A stretch of DNA of 64,000 bases, taken from the NCBI GenBank assembly GCA_031216915.1, contig CM062294.1, positions 394,993,217 through 395,057,216 on the forward strand. The letters are read 5' to 3'. The notes beneath the pieces were generated by a model, which saw only the letters and a list, made by a program, of their open reading frames with translations, did no database searches and was not told where the DNA came from. This document shows positions 1 through 10,844 of the stretch, in pieces. The translations under genes were made by a program, and so were the position numbers. How positions within the stretch are numbered: position 1 is the stretch's first letter; the number at the start of each line of letters is the position of its first letter. Origin of the DNA: Pictodentalium vernedei (Eukaryota > Mollusca > Scaphopoda > Dentaliida > Dentaliidae).

Positions 1-40
1 TATCCTGCATCTCAAATGCATTTATTTAAATTAACTGAGA

Positions 41-640
41 AACTCGTAACGAGGGTTAAAATTACGATCTTCTTAATCCACTCATCGAGACCTTCAGTTT
101 GATAGGTCACGTGACCACCTTCTCGAAACTTCGATTTTTCTGATGGGTGTGACCCCCACCCCCACATAAAATGAAAAACGTCATTTTTGTAATATATTCA
201 TCGAGTCCTTCATATTAATACCTCACATGTCTGGATATGTAAAAAGGAAGTCGTTTTTCGGCTCTGGTCGTGACCCCACCCCACGACGTGGGTTAAAATT
301 ATGATCTTCTTAATCCACTCGTCGAGACCTTCAATTTGATAGGTCACGTGACCACCTTCTCGAAACTTCGATTTTTCTGATGGGCGTGACCCCCACCCCA
401 CATAAAATGAAAAAACGTCATTTTTGTAATGTATTCATCGAGCCCTTCATATTAATACCTCACATGCCTGGATTTGTAAAAAGGAATACGTTTTTCGGCT
501 CTGGTCGTGACCCCACCCCACGACGAGGGTTAAAATTACGATCTTCTTAATCCACTCGTCGAGACCTTCAATTTGATAGGTCACGTGACCACCTTCTCGA
601 AACTTTCGATTTTTATGATGGGCGTGACACCCATCCCCAC
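41..640. repeat. Tandem array A, unit about 237 bp
   Basis: About 2.6 direct copies of one unit. The landmark GGTTAAAATTA followed by ATCTTCTTAATCCACTC recurs near 55, 293 and 529, giving spacings of about 238 and 236 bp. Each unit also carries a GATAGGTCACGTGACCACC segment, in which TCACGTGA is a palindrome, and a GTGACCCCCACCCC block. Copies differ by scattered substitutions, so this is a minisatellite/satellite fragment rather than an assembly copy. No coding capacity is evident. The array may extend to the left of the window. Confidence 0.9.
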
Positions 641-1236
641 GACGAGGGGAGATAACTTTTGATGATTAAGTTTATGAGAATCAAGCAATCTGATTGGTTA
701 ATTAGTATTAGGAACGTGAAGTGATTGGGTGATTACTTATTTCAAGCTCTTCGAGCTGCTTTTGGTTTTTGGTATACATTGCTCTAGCCATTATATCCAC
801 GTTATTAAACGCGATTCACCTTTTTATGACGGGCGTGACCCCCACCCTCACGACGAGGGGAGATAACTTTGTATGATTATGTTTATGAGAATCAAGCAAT
901 CTGATTGGTTAATTAGTTTTAGGAACGTGAAGTAATTGGGTGATTACTTATTTCAAGCTCTTCGAGCTTTTGGTTTTTGGTATGCATTGCTCTAGTCATT
1001 ATATCCACGTTATTAAACGCGATTCACCTTTTTATGACGGGCGTGATCCCCACCCCCACGGCGAGGGGAGATAACTTTGTATGATTAAGTTTAAGAACTT
1101 CAAGCAATCTGATTGGTTAATTAGCGTTAGGAACGAGAAGTGATTGGGTGATTACTTATTTCAAGCTCTTCGAGCTTTTGGTTTTTGGTATACATTGCTC
1201 TTGCCGTTATATCCACGTTATTAAACGCGGTTCACC
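641..1236. repeat. Tandem array B, unit about 210 bp
   Basis: About 2.8 direct copies. The landmark GAGGGGAGATAACTTT recurs near 645, 855 and 1064. Each unit contains AATCAAGCAATCTGATTGGTT, an inverted CAATC/GATTG motif, and CAAGCTCTTCGAGCTTTTGG. The last part of array A and the start of each B unit share a GGGCGTGAC...CACGACGAGG joint, so the arrays look like one composite satellite whose unit changed. No reading frame is preserved across copies. Confidence 0.88.
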
Positions 1237-1600
1237 TCACAAAACTCGCGAGGTGAATCGGCAAATCGTTTTTTCACCGATCAAATCGCACCCTAATCCC
1301 CGCCTCAAAGCCGTTTGCCGATTCTGAGACACTGTCCCGGAATCGGCAAACCACCTTTTTGATGCTGTCTTAGAATCGGCAAAGCGTTTTTTTTTTTTCG
1401 CGTTCACCAACGATAGATTGAAGGTCTAATCCACGATGGGAACGTAAACAAAGAATTTTATGTAAAATAAAATGTAGAATTTCGTACATTTTTCACTTTT
1501 TTACATTCGACACGTTCACCAACGAGTATTTGAACGTTAAAAGTGCGATCTAGGAGTCTCAAAATAACAGCCGATTCTGGGACATCATAAAAACGACATT
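1237..1600. repeat. Degenerate region with repeated AATCGGCAAA motif
   Basis: The motif AATCGGCAAA, or its complement TTTGCCGATT, appears at least four times between 1255 and 1390, with variants near 1570. The spacing is irregular, so this is not a clean tandem repeat. It lies between the satellite arrays and a LINE tail. No gene is visible. Confidence 0.5.
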
Positions 1601-1714
1601 TTTTTGCGAACAAGCATGCGATTTAACACCGAATCCTACGATGGTAAACGCACCATCTACCATGTACCGTACAGTACATGTACAGCGTGTCCCAGAAACG
1701 GCCTTTATTACCTA

Positions 1715-2213
1715 CTATCACGATCTCAACACATTACTCCTGTTCTGAGGGATATGCACTGGCTGCCAATTAAGTACAGAATAATTTTCAAAACTTTATT
1801 ATTAGTTTTTAAGTCACGAAACAACATGTCACCAACCTACTTAGAAGAACTCCTTAATACCAAGAATGTGTGTCAATACAACCTGAGGTCCGATGGTAAA
1901 ATGCTGCTACATGTTCCAAAACTTAGGTGTAAGACATTTGGAGATAGGTCACTCTCATTTACTTGTAGAATAATTTACCTGAACACCTAAAAAGACTGTC
2001 AAATGTCAACCTTTTCAAGAAAGATCTCAAAACATACCTGTTTCAAAAAGCCTATAAGTGATATTCTGGACTGTAAGATACCGTATATATTCCGTTTGTA
2101 TATTTGCACGAGCTCAGTAACATGTACAGCGCCTTAGAATACGGTTCTATATCTTCTGAACTATAATTTTGGCGCTATATAAGTGTGTATATTATTATTA
2201 TTATTATTATTGT
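1715..2213 (+). pseudogene. 5'-truncated CR1/L2-like LINE, C-terminal reverse transcriptase end and 3' tail
   Basis: The frame holds the typical C-terminal tail of CR1/L2-group ORF2 proteins: ITPVLRDMHWLPIKYRI, then KTLLLVFKSRN, LLHVPKLRCKTFGDRS, and after a frameshift near 1965-1975, LPEHLKRLSNVNLFKKDLKT ending at a TGA at 2059-2061. The 3' UTR includes GGCGCTATATAAGTGTGTAT and ends in an ATT trinucleotide tract at about 2190-2210, as in related LINEs. The endonuclease and catalytic RT blocks are absent, the usual outcome of incomplete target-primed reverse transcription. Clade placement (CR1, L2 or Rex1 type) rests on the motif pattern only. Confidence 0.8.
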
Positions 2214-2272
2214 TATTCAAGAATTTTTTTTTTGCAAGTGTCGTCTGCTTTTCATGCTAGGTAAAGGGTTAA
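2212..2272 (+). repeat. Half copy of TTAA element family P1 (one arm only)
   Basis: The sequence from GTTATTCAAGAATTTT through GCAAGTGTCGTCTGC to GGTAAAGGGTTAA matches the right arm of the full P1 elements (for example 20150-20206) but lacks the central palindrome and left arm. It abuts the ATT tail of the LINE. A second half copy with the same breakpoint lies at 50965-51023. Confidence 0.75.
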
Positions 2273-2373
2273 AACGCTTCTTTCCGAATGATATATGAAA
2301 CATAAGAGTACTTTCCCATAACGAAAATTGTGATTTGGTCAAATGGTCAACTTATTTTTTTTAACTTCGCGGC

Positions 2374-2841
2374 TTAATGCCCCTTTAAGATAATAAAAAT
2401 AAACGAACGTTTCAGATCTGCTTTGTGTATTATTGTTTTAAAGAAGTTTCTTGGGTTAGGTTTAAAGTTCGTACCGACGGTCAACGACCTTGGAACACTG
2501 TCGAAAAATTTGAACTCTCGCCCACCATGTCGAAAAATTTTGAGATCCCAGCTTCGAGCCTGAATATACAAGAGGGCGATTTTACCCACAGTATTTAGCG
2601 ATTGCGAAGTGAATATCAAGATCGAGAAGCTGCGGGGAAACCCAACGCATGCAGTTTGTGTCTGGAAATTCCAACAGAGTACTCTGTTTTTTCTTTCAGT
2701 TGTTACTGCGATGCACAGCTTTGCTATGAATTTGAACGTATAGCTTATAAAAAACATTGACACCTGAAAAAGTGCGCGGACTAAAGCCCTTTTGATCTCC
2801 CAGCTCCGCGGTGTCTGACAGACAAATTTACGATTACACAA
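2374..2841 (-). CDS. Unassigned 155-codon open frame
   Basis: This is an open minus-strand frame with an ATG at its start. I recognise no domain, motif or family in it. The composition is ordinary, with several aromatic residues and no low-complexity stretch. It lies between a LINE tail and a SINE, and may be chance or an exon-like remnant. There is no codon-level evidence for selection, and no promoter, splice sites or polyadenylation signal that I can tie to it. Confidence 0.12.
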   Translation of the reverse strand: MCNRKFVCQTPRSWEIKRALVRALFQVSMFFISYTFKFIAKLCIAVTTERKNRVLCWNFQTQTACVGFPRSFSILIFTSQSLNTVGKIALLYIQARSWDLKIFRHGGREFKFFDSVPRSLTVGTNFKPNPRNFFKTIIHKADLKRSFIFIILKGH

Positions 2842-2873
2842 TGTAAATGTAGTCAGATATTTATCATTTTATC

Positions 2874-3239
2874 GGGGGCGGGGTGGCTCATCTCAGTGGT
2901 AGACTGTTGGACTTCTATGCTAGAGGTCCAGAGTTCGATCCCCGTCCGGGACGACCCGCGTTATGTCCTTGGGCAAGACACTTTATCCAGGTTGCCTACA
3001 TGGGGGCGCGATGACGCCGTGTTCTAAGGCGTACATCACATCGATGGTGCACATATCTTCAACCGCTGCTTGAACGGAGCTTGAGCAGAGTTAGAATGTT
3101 GAGGAGTGGACAGTTGCTCGTCGCTACTCGGTGGTTCTCTCCAGGCACTCCGGCTTCCTCCACCCGTAAAACTGTCGCGGTCGCGATTAGTCATTGTGTA
3201 TAAGTATGTGATCTTAAACACCGATAAATAAATAAATAA
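2874..3239 (+). mobile_element. tRNA-headed SINE, subtype A1 (long 3' tail A)
   Basis: The head has RNA polymerase III promoter elements: a box-A-like GGTGGCTCATCTCAGTGG, apparently with a short insertion, and a box-B-like GAGTTCGATCCCC. The body carries the conserved TGTCCTTGGGCAAGACACTT core, TCGATGGTGCAC, and CGGCTTCCTCCACCCGTAAA. The 3' end is the A tail ending TTAAACACCGATAAATAAAT. Flanking repeats TTATCATTTTATC (2861-2873) and TTATCATTTCATC (3240-3252) agree at 12 of 13 positions and form the TSD. Confidence 0.92.
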
Positions 3240-3252
3240 TTATCATTTCATC

Positions 3253-4849
3253 ACCATCAAGTAGTTCGTTACGGGAAATATCGTTCGCATCACGTCTAAT
3301 ACTGGAATGACACCAGAAGTCAACGGCCATATCGTAAAGTTGAAAGTGAGTTGGTTTCAGTAGAATTTGATTAATCTTATGCTTCATTAACTGTTTACTT
3401 TATACTAGATGATATTTCAATTTTTTGACTCGAGAATGTCGCTTATGCCTCTCATTGGAACGAACTTGGCGAGTTCGCTCCAATGAGCATGAGGTCGGAT
3501 TCTGAGGTGAAAATTAAAAAAAAAATTGGCTGAACAGCGCGGGCCATCTTTAGTCATTACGTTAACTAAGGTTAAATTCCACATTATGTGATAAAAAGAA
3601 TCTCAAATGCGTCGCCTCGTCAACTAAAATCGATCTATGCCTCGGTATGCCTCGGCTCAGACCGATTTTAGTGAACTCGGCACAGAAAATTCTTATGAAA
3701 TCGCGACTCACTGGAGATTCCCTATGTAATGCCATCAGATTTTAAAAATATGCTATTGAACAAGAAGGGTCTGACGAACCATCAACAAATTTTTACTCAG
3801 ATGAAATGACAGGCAATTTGAATCTTTTTGTTTATTTTTGGAAAACTGAAGTTCCTTTCATAAAACTGAATGTCATAATTGATTGAATAGCGGCAGTTGT
3901 TATGCATTTCATCACCAGATTATTGATAAAATGTCGAAACTTTAATGAGTCATTGATTAAGTTTCTAAGTTATCTTCGACTAATGTTGTGATTTGTAAAT
4001 AATGAATTGTAAATCTTAGTCGGAGCGAAAGGGTTTTAATTTCGCAACCGGAAATTTACACATGCGCTGCGCGCTTGCGAACTTTTCTTCAAATGATAAT
4101 AATAATTCTTTGGCTTCACGCTGATTTGCCGCGGTCCTCTAACGAGGAAACCTTCTACATCAACCCTGATGAATAACATTTTCATCACAAAATTATTGCC
4201 TGCTTATGAGGATTATAGGTAGAAATAAAAGGTAGTATAGCCAGAGCCAATAGAACCCTGGATGGAGGGAGGTCGGAGGGGATGGGGATATACATGCCCC
4301 CGTTTTCCACAGACATATTCCACCTTCAGTCGGTAGAAGAAATAGACCAAACCATGACAAGTCCAAAACGTCGAGACAGAGACGTTATCAAAGGGGTCGG
4401 GGAAGGGGAGGGGTGTCTCACCCCACCCCAATCATTCGTCAAATTTACAATAGCTGGGAATTTGAAGCTCTAAATTAGAAATAGTTGGAAATCTCAGTCA
4501 GGGTGCTCGTGGAATTTTTCCAAACATGTCGAGAATTTGACGAAAATATGGAGTTTTAAGACTGAAAGTAGTGAAATTTCCCCAGATATTGATTGAAAAG
4601 TAGTAAAAATTCCGTCAAATATTGATTTGCCAAGAGCCCCAGTTCAGTAAAGTACGGTCAAAGGGGTGGGAGTGGGGGGGGGGGGGGGACTAAATATTTT
4701 TAAAAAATGTCTACAAAGCCACATCATGTGACCCCTTAATTAGGACGAGCTCGTTTTTAACAAATTTTCCTACTGACCCGAAACGTTCTAATGGCCTACT
4801 TAAAAATTTGTTTAAGTACGGACCCCAAAATGCTTATTTTTCCTCAACT
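3253..4849. other. No gene seen; two short inverted repeats and a G tract
   Basis: Two imperfect palindromes are visible. One at about 3444-3500 has CTCATTGGAACGAAC facing GTTCGCTCCAATGAG, a relative of the P1/P2 core. The other, at about 3620-3672, has ACTAAAATCGATC facing GACCGATTTTAGT. A run of 15 G lies at 4674-4688. Short frames at 4213-4473 on both strands overlap a GC-rich dispersed repeat and look like chance. Confidence 0.5.
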
Positions 4850-5101
4850 TTAACCCTTTTACTGCCACGCCCACTTTAGCCATATATGGAGGACCTCTAT
4901 GTACGCCTGTATGCGAGGACGTTTAACAAAATTTATGACATACTTCACACTCTATCATCTGATTAATTGTTGGAAAGGGCTCTCTGAGCCCTTTCCAACA
5001 ATTAATCAGACGGTAGATTTGATCTGCGCATACAGAACGTACAGATAATCATAATACATAAAATAGGTGACAATAGTCGCTTTCGGCAGCGTAAGTGTTA
5101 A
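4850..5101. mobile_element. TTAA-flanked palindromic miniature element, family P3
   Basis: The element starts TTAACCCTTTTACTGCC and ends GGCAGCGTAAGTGTTAA. The TTAA at both ends and terminal CCC/GGG-type bases are the hallmark of piggyBac-like non-autonomous elements. The centre (about 4959-5015) is a hairpin with CTGATTAATTGTTGGAAAGG on one arm and its complement on the other. There is no transposase. Confidence 0.65.
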
Positions 5102-6190
5102 AGGCCACAAAAGAGATAAATCATACGAGGATATCTTTGTTCAGGTCTTAAGACTAAAGAATTAGTGCACATCCTTCCTGTTAAGTCCCAATACGTTTGA
5201 AATGACGTAAAAGAAGTGCAAGTTTCAGGTGACTGCATTTGAGTTGTTAGCTCCCCCACACATCCCCTCGCTTATCGCACACACAGACATACAGCCAAAT
5301 ACTCTGGCGGTGATATTATGGTGTAATTTTTTTCTCTCTCTCTCGCTCTCTCTGTTGTTTCTGGAGTGGGGCCACCTGCTCTATACCCCCGTCCACTCCT
5401 ACGCCCCTGCACATACTTTTTGTGAGTGTTCCTGTCGCTCTCGTCCAGATCTGAGAATCAAGGAATGACGTGCCTACGGATTTTTTTCATCTTTTCTCCA
5501 CCGAACCGAACCATGATCGGCTTTGTGTGCTTGGACATTTGTTGAAACCACCCCCACCCCACCTCTACTTTCTACTTTCATTGATCATTCACTCCTATGA
5601 GGATAACGGACGAAAGTAATTTGGGTATTTAATTTTAATTCCAATCCATTTTACAGTGATCGAGCAATAATGCTTTGCTCAAGAAACAATATTTTTGTTT
5701 AATTATTATTATTTTGATTATTTTTTTTTGGGGGGGGGGGTGGGGGTGGGGGTGAAATACCGAGTAATAATTAGAGCATTATTAGTTCCATATAGTAAAT
5801 ATATCAAGGCTGTAGTCAGAGTGATGCAATACGGGTGATGTGCCCCACACCCTCACCTCAAACTTCAAAAACGTCCACTTGTGCTAAAAGTAGTCCAAAC
5901 TTGGATCGAAAGGTCGTAATATGATTGTCTGATGCGGTATAGGTCCACAGGACATACCACACCAAAACATTATATTACGGCCTTTGTGTCCAAGTTTGTA
6001 ACACGGAAATCGTGGGCTGAGGTCCTCTAGCAATACTGTAGAAACAAGTTGGATTTTATTTCAATCAACAAACCAAAATTGACTTATTTAAATACCCTAT
6101 AAAGATCACTGCGGGCCACAGATACACTCTCATGGGGTTGAAATTTGAAAACATTTCCTGGAGGAGGTTTTCCGGATAGAGCTGGGGGGT
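5102..6190. other. No gene seen; simple-sequence patches
   Basis: This stretch holds a CT-rich microsatellite at about 5333-5354, an 11-base G run at 5730-5740, and no coding pattern I can support. The small open frame at 5229-5468 overlaps the CT repeat and looks spurious. Confidence 0.5.
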
Positions 6191-6650
6191 TTTGATTTTT
6201 CAGAATCGATTTCGGTTCGGTTTCAGGCAAAAACCTCGGTTTAGCAGAGTTTAGGTTCAGTTTTTCTATGTGAACCCTTTACACAACGAATCGCCCGCAT
6301 CCGCCCGCGTAATATGCAAATTTAGCAGCTGAAAAAATATAATTTTTCGAAAAATTTCAACAAAACAATATCATGTGACCCCTCTTTGGAACGAGCTCTT
6401 CTAGCTCGTTCCAAAGAGGGGTCACATGATATGGTTTTGTTGAATTTTTTTGAAAAAAAATAAAAAATGATATTTAAAATAATAAATTTTGAAATCGTCT
6501 GTGTTGGGTAAAGGGTTAAGAACATATAGTAAGCAACACTGCAAGCCCCGTAAGTTGGGAAAAATCTGCAATAGTTCATACAATACCTCTCACCACAAAA
6601 GCCCTGTCAGTAAGTATCTGCATTCGGTTCAGCCTAACCTCCCTTTCACC
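6190..6650. repeat. TTCGGTTCGG-type dispersed repeat interrupted by a P2 element
   Basis: The flanks 6190-6271 and 6520-6650 together align with the uninterrupted copy at 11695-11930: GGTTCAGTTTTTCTATGTG, then AATCTGCAATAGTT, then ATTCGGTTCAGCC. The P2 element sits exactly at the break. Similar GAACCGAAC or CGGTTCGG strings recur near 7010-7060 and 26240-26740. Confidence 0.75.
6272..6519. mobile_element. TTAA-flanked palindromic element, family P2, copy 1
   Basis: The left end is (TG)AACCCTTTACACAACGAATC and the right end is TGTTGGGTAAAGGGTTAA, giving TIRs of about 14 bp (CCCTTTACMCAACG). The central palindrome at about 6370-6434 reads ATCATGTGACCCCTCTTTGG to GAACGAGCTC and back. An empty counterpart exists at 11770-11785. 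TTAA at the right end and CCC termini indicate piggyBac-type mobilisation. There is no internal gene. Confidence 0.8.
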
Positions 6651-7383
6651 AATCTTCAACTGGGGGGGGGGGGGGGGGCGGGGAGGGGGGGGTGTTCAAG
6701 GGATCTAAACTAAGCTTGTTGAGTCAGAAAAAAACATAAATTAGGGAAATAAATTAATAAAGTTCATTTAATCTATGCTTTGTGTCACATTTTCTCTCTT
6801 ATTGGCTCGTCTGGTGGACGTCTGGTGGACGAGTCAATAAGGGAGAAACTGTTACAAAGAGAACACGGCGTATTCACCCCTTTGCCCGAAATACTAGGTG
6901 ACGGAGAGTCCACATGTGTTACTAGTCCAGTTCCCTACCACCACGATAGCTTGATCAGTTTTGTGCACAAACCCAATAAAACCGTTCGGTCGTTTTTTCT
7001 GGGTCTTGCGGTTAGGTTTTTCTCCAAAAACCCGAACCGAACCGGAAAACCGAAAAACCTCCCACCTTTACTCCCGGAAACCCACCTAAGTGAGGAGACA
7101 TTACTCTCATGCTATCCCCAGCAGTCAATAGTGACCTTAGGTCATCCAGGATCCATAAAAAACAAATTATTACCCACCCTGAAAACTCCTGCCTATACCC
7201 CTGTTTCTCCAATATTAAAATAAATAAACATAACATTACAATTTAGTAGTCTCTAACGTGTAGACCTGTACAAAAAAGAAATTGGGGGGCCCGAAAAACG
7301 ATTATCCCAAGTTCTTTAGGCAAACCCAATTTTCAAGGAGCCCTTTTCAGATGTTAAGCCTCTGCACGATAATGTGAAAATAC
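6651..7383. other. No gene seen; G tract and GAACCG repeat
   Basis: A 17-base G run lies at 6662-6678, followed by further G-rich sequence. Part of 6955-7080 resembles the CCGAACCGAAC dispersed repeat. Open frames on both strands between 6780 and 7236 run through this repeat and are not convincing genes. ATTGGCTCGTCTGGTGGACG (about 6801) is followed by an inverted GGACGAGTCAAT. Confidence 0.45.
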
Positions 7384-7623
7384 TTAACCCCTTGAACCCG
7401 CAAAAACGCTTTTGCGGTCCAGAATCGTGATACAACCTGAATTCATAAAGAAGATAGTTTCTCTGTGAATTTGTATGAAAGACCAATCAAAATTTTCAAC
7501 GTGCAGCCCTAAGGCTGCAGGTTGAAAATATTAATTGGTCTTCCCCCAAATAACGAATATAGACTCTCCCAGTTGATGGCTCTGAACTGGCGAGGAATAT
7601 ATCATTAGCGTTCAAAGGGTTAA
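7384..7623. mobile_element. TTAA-flanked palindromic miniature element, family P4
   Basis: The ends are TTAACCCCTTGAACCCGC and GCGTTCAAAGGGTTAA. A hairpin near 7480-7541 pairs GACCAATCAAAATTTTCAAC with GTTGAAAATATTAATTGGTC around a CAGCC..GGCTG centre. Its layout matches P1-P3 but its sequence is different, so it is a separate family of piggyBac-like non-autonomous elements. No open frame. Confidence 0.65.
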
Positions 7624-7739
7624 ATTTTAATCAGCAAATTCCCATAATGTAACTCGGAATTTGAACAATTCAGTCTAGTTTCGCAGAGCCCATTGACTCT
7701 ACGCAGACATCAAGTACGTCATTTAATTACGTCCGATCA

Positions 7740-8140
7740 GGGACGAAGCTAGGAGGTTTTCAATGGGGTTGGGGGTGTAGATCTATGAAACTTCCAACTA
7801 GGGATGGATACTTAAAGGGGTGTCCCCTCCCTCATCCCCTTACCCTATCCCTATCCCCAACCCCAACTCAACCACCTCTCTTCTTACGCCCTCCCCCAGA
7901 GAGGAAAAATCTTGCATTGTTCGATTAAAATTCTGTTTGTGGGAATCGGCGGTTGGAATTCTCTTGGAAATGTAATACCACATTTGGAAAAAAATCTTGG
8001 CTACAACAATGCTTCGAATTTCCAGCTGTTGGAATTTTTGCCTGAAAAATTTCCAACTATCTTGATTTTTGGAAATGTTGGGGGGGGGGGGCACCTCCAA
8101 CACCCCCCTTCCCTGCCCCGCTAGCTACGTTCCAGCGTCC
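7740..8140. repeat. GC-rich dispersed repeat with CGAAGCTAGG / GCTAGCTACG ends
   Basis: The left edge GGGACGAAGCTAGGAGG and right edge CCCCGCTAGCTACGTTCC are imperfect inverted repeats of the GTGGCGTAGCTA type that also bound the copies at 9578 and 62978. The interior has the phrase TTTCCAACTATC and a 12-base G run at 8080-8091. No transposase. Open frames on both strands are shadows of the repeat. Confidence 0.45.
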
Positions 8141-8199
8141 GATGCGATGGTTTCTCTTTATTCTGCGATCCGTTCCCAATCAGATATGTGGCGACAGTA

Positions 8200-8700
8200 G
8201 AGGAAGGGGAGCTCATCCCCAATCCCGCCCAAAAATTTCAATAGTTAGAAATTTTAAGGCACAACCCACTAACAGTTGGAAGTTTCATACCCTGTGGTTG
8301 TAGATTTCGTGGCATTTTATTTGAAACTGTGACCGTTTGTAGTACTTTGTACAGCCATTTGTGATTTTTGAACAACATCCCATGGAATTTTCTAGCTGGA
8401 GTCAATGATATTAAATGCCTCTTGAGTGCAACAGGGTCCCATCTGCAATATTAATGCATTGCAGATGGCGTTTTGTTGCACCCATGAGACGATTTATTAT
8501 AAAAAATATATTTCGAACACAAGAGGGGAGGGTGCATTCAGATTTTCTTCAGCAGTTGGAAATTCACAGGTAGCAGCTTGAATATTCTCACTCAATAGTG
8601 GGGGTATAAATGATTTTAGACATCTTTTATCAAAAGATGGATGTTCGGCGGGATGTAAAGTTGGAAATTCAGATGAGGCACGGCCCTCGAACTAACATCC
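8200..8700 (+). repeat. Dispersed repeat D1 with embedded palindrome P5, copy 1
   Basis: This aligns with 48365-48700: both have GTAGATTTCRTGRCATTT, then a hairpin, then ATATATTTCGAACA and a GTTGGAAATTC near the end. The hairpin at 8423-8488 pairs GAGTGCAACA with TGTTGCAC, and CCATCTGCAAT with ATTGCAGATGG. A shorter relative of the left part lies at 46690-46830. Confidence 0.7.
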
Positions 8701-8814
8701 TCTTGCCAAGTCCCTGGTTCCAAGACTCAACTTTCTCTGACTCCTGCCCCCCCCCCCCCCCATTTTGATTATAATCATTCATGCCCCCTCTCTCATATCT
8801 ATATGATTAAAACA

Positions 8815-9000
8815 AATTACCAGTGGCGTTTCACATAACATACTGGACCCCCGAAATGGTCTCCAATATAGGGCAACACACGCTACAAATGCTTCAGATT
8901 CGCTCTTTGGCACTAAATTTTGCAAACTTGTTCTGGGGGTGGGGGTAGTCTTAACTAAGATCTTTTGTCCTGTAGTCACAGAGTTGACTACATGCACCAC
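8815..9000. repeat. Partial copy of the GTGGCGTAG dispersed repeat
   Basis: It shares CCGAAATGGTCTCCAATATAGG, then CACGCTACAAATGC and AGATTCGCTCTTTGGCACTA, with 9640-9770 and 63085-63160. The ends are degraded. No gene. Confidence 0.6.
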
Positions 9001-9570
9001 ATTCCTGGAAGTCTGCTACCGTATTCGTACTAGAACTGTTGATAAAATAACATTTCAGGAAAACAACACGTGGCCAAATGTGCTTCAGCTATCCAACTGA
9101 TATATTGCACCTTAAACAGATAAATTTACGCTATTGTTCGAACATTCCATTCACACAACAAAGCCGACTATTGATTTAGTTATATTAGTTTATGAACCAA
9201 AGACGAATGGCGCTTGTTATACACATGGAAATTGAAATATTTTGGTGAGATCGGTTAGCCTTTCCATTGACTCGAGATATTGGGTGTTACCAGTTCTGGC
9301 ATCAAATAAGTTTCCTTGTTCATGCACGTTCAAGAAATGTGTTTAGAGTTATTAATTGCGACGTTGGCTACAAAAGTAAAATATTCCGACAGTAATATCC
9401 TCCTTATGTTGTAACCTGTGTACACGCAAGTTATTTTCGATACGGCATACTGAAAGATGAAGATAAGATATCACCACCTCAGTCCCGGAGTAGACAGTTG
9501 GAATAATAAATGTTGGATGTGGCAAATAAATATGTACTAAAAGATTAGTAACATTGAGTGCATCTCTTAC
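9001..9570. other. No gene seen
   Basis: I see no repeat matching other parts of the window and no credible coding pattern here. Confidence 0.5.
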
Positions 9571-9577
9571 TAAGCTC

Positions 9578-9992
9578 CAGTGGCGTAGTTACGGGGTGGG
9601 GTGGGGGAGGGGGCTTGCCCCATAACATTTTCACTGCCCACCAAACCATTGGCCCAATGCAAGTTTCACACAACACCGAGCCACAAAATGGTCGCCAATA
9701 TATGGGCTACACACGCTACAAATACCCCAGATTCGCTCTTAGAGCATTCAATTTTGCAAAAATTTCCCCGGGAGGGGTGGGGGGTGGGGTGGAGGGGTGG
9801 CTGGTCCTAATTAGGACCTTCTGGTCGTTTCCCTCTCCTCTCACTTCCCGTCAGGAAGAGGGGGATCTGGCAACGACTGGAGGTCCTAGTTAGTGCTAGG
9901 GGAGCTCCCGAAACCCAACACAGCGGGGCTTTCAAATATCATCCTCAAAACTGGCTAGGGCTCCCCCTGTTATAAAACCCTGGCTACGCGAA
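9578..9992. mobile_element. GTGGCGTAG-ended dispersed repeat, best copy
   Basis: The left end CAGTGGCGTAGTTACGGGG and right end CCCTGGCTACGCGAATGCTG form an imperfect TIR of about 15-18 bp. The interior shares AAAATGGTCGCCAATATA and CACGCTACAAAT with copies at 8815 and 62978. TIR-bounded structure without a transposase suggests a non-autonomous DNA transposon. The superfamily is undetermined because I cannot define a convincing TSD. Two overlapping open frames (111 and 69 codons) run through it and are not conserved in the other copies. Confidence 0.6.
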
Positions 9993-10220
9993 TGCTGACC
10001 TAATGGGTGACATTTTTCGTCATTGGAATAGATTTACAGGAAAGTTAGCCCCCGTTAGTTTCCTAAAGCTATCTGTAAATTTAACACTAAGGGTATGGGG
10101 ATTTCATTTAAAAATGAAATTTCGAAATACTAGCGAATTTCTATCATCGATGTGCGCACCATTTTATAAGTTCCATGCATTTTCCTGAGGAGGAGTATGA
10201 AGATACAGAAGGTGGCTTTT

Positions 10221-10460
10221 TTAACCCTTTACCCAACGAATTGGTCGCATCCGCCCGCGTAATATGTAAATTCAGTAGTTGAAAAAATATTATTTTTCAA
10301 AACATTTCAACAAAATCATATCATGTGACCCCTCGTTGGAACGAGCTCGTTCCAACGAGGGGTCTCATGCTATGGTTTTGTTGAAATTTCTTGATAAATT
10401 TGAAAAAATTATATTTAAAATAATAAATTTTCATATCGTCTGCGTTGGGTGAAGGGTTAA
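10221..10460. mobile_element. TTAA-flanked palindromic element, family P2, copy 2
   Basis: The ends are TTAACCCTTTACCCAACGAA and GCGTTGGGTGAAGGGTTAA. The left subterminal region has GCATCCGCCCGCGTAATATG. The central hairpin (about 10315-10380) contains GGAACGAGCTCGTTCC, flanked by TGACCCCTC and GAGGGGTC. It is complete and about 240 bp long, with the same architecture as copies 1 and 3. Confidence 0.88.
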
Positions 10461-10844
10461 TCTTAGTTCTTAGTTTGAACGTTTGACTATTTTTCTCCGT
10501 TGAAAACCCTTTAAAAATAAGAAAACGGCGTTTTCACATCTTTTGATGTTCTGTAACTTTTTTTCTATTCATTGTATCAACAGTGACATATAATACAGAC
10601 ACTGTCCTTTCCATTAATATAAAAGTCGAGGATGAGAGATTTGCCAATTGTTTCTTCCAAGGAAGCATGAAAACTTCCAAATTACTGTAAAAACACATTC
10701 GCTAAACAAGGATCCAAAGTGGACATTTACTCAGTGTTGCTAGGAGTGATACTTATAAATTATTCTTAGTGACGGATTGTCTGTGAAATGGTTGCTTCTC
10801 ATTAGCTTGCCATAAAAAAACAAGTTTCCTTTTTGTAACTTTTA

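Noticed and set aside
6780-7223. 147-codon plus-strand frame
   Set aside because: It overlaps the CCGAACCG dispersed repeat and a minus-strand frame; no domain, and not kept in the related copy at 11695-11930.
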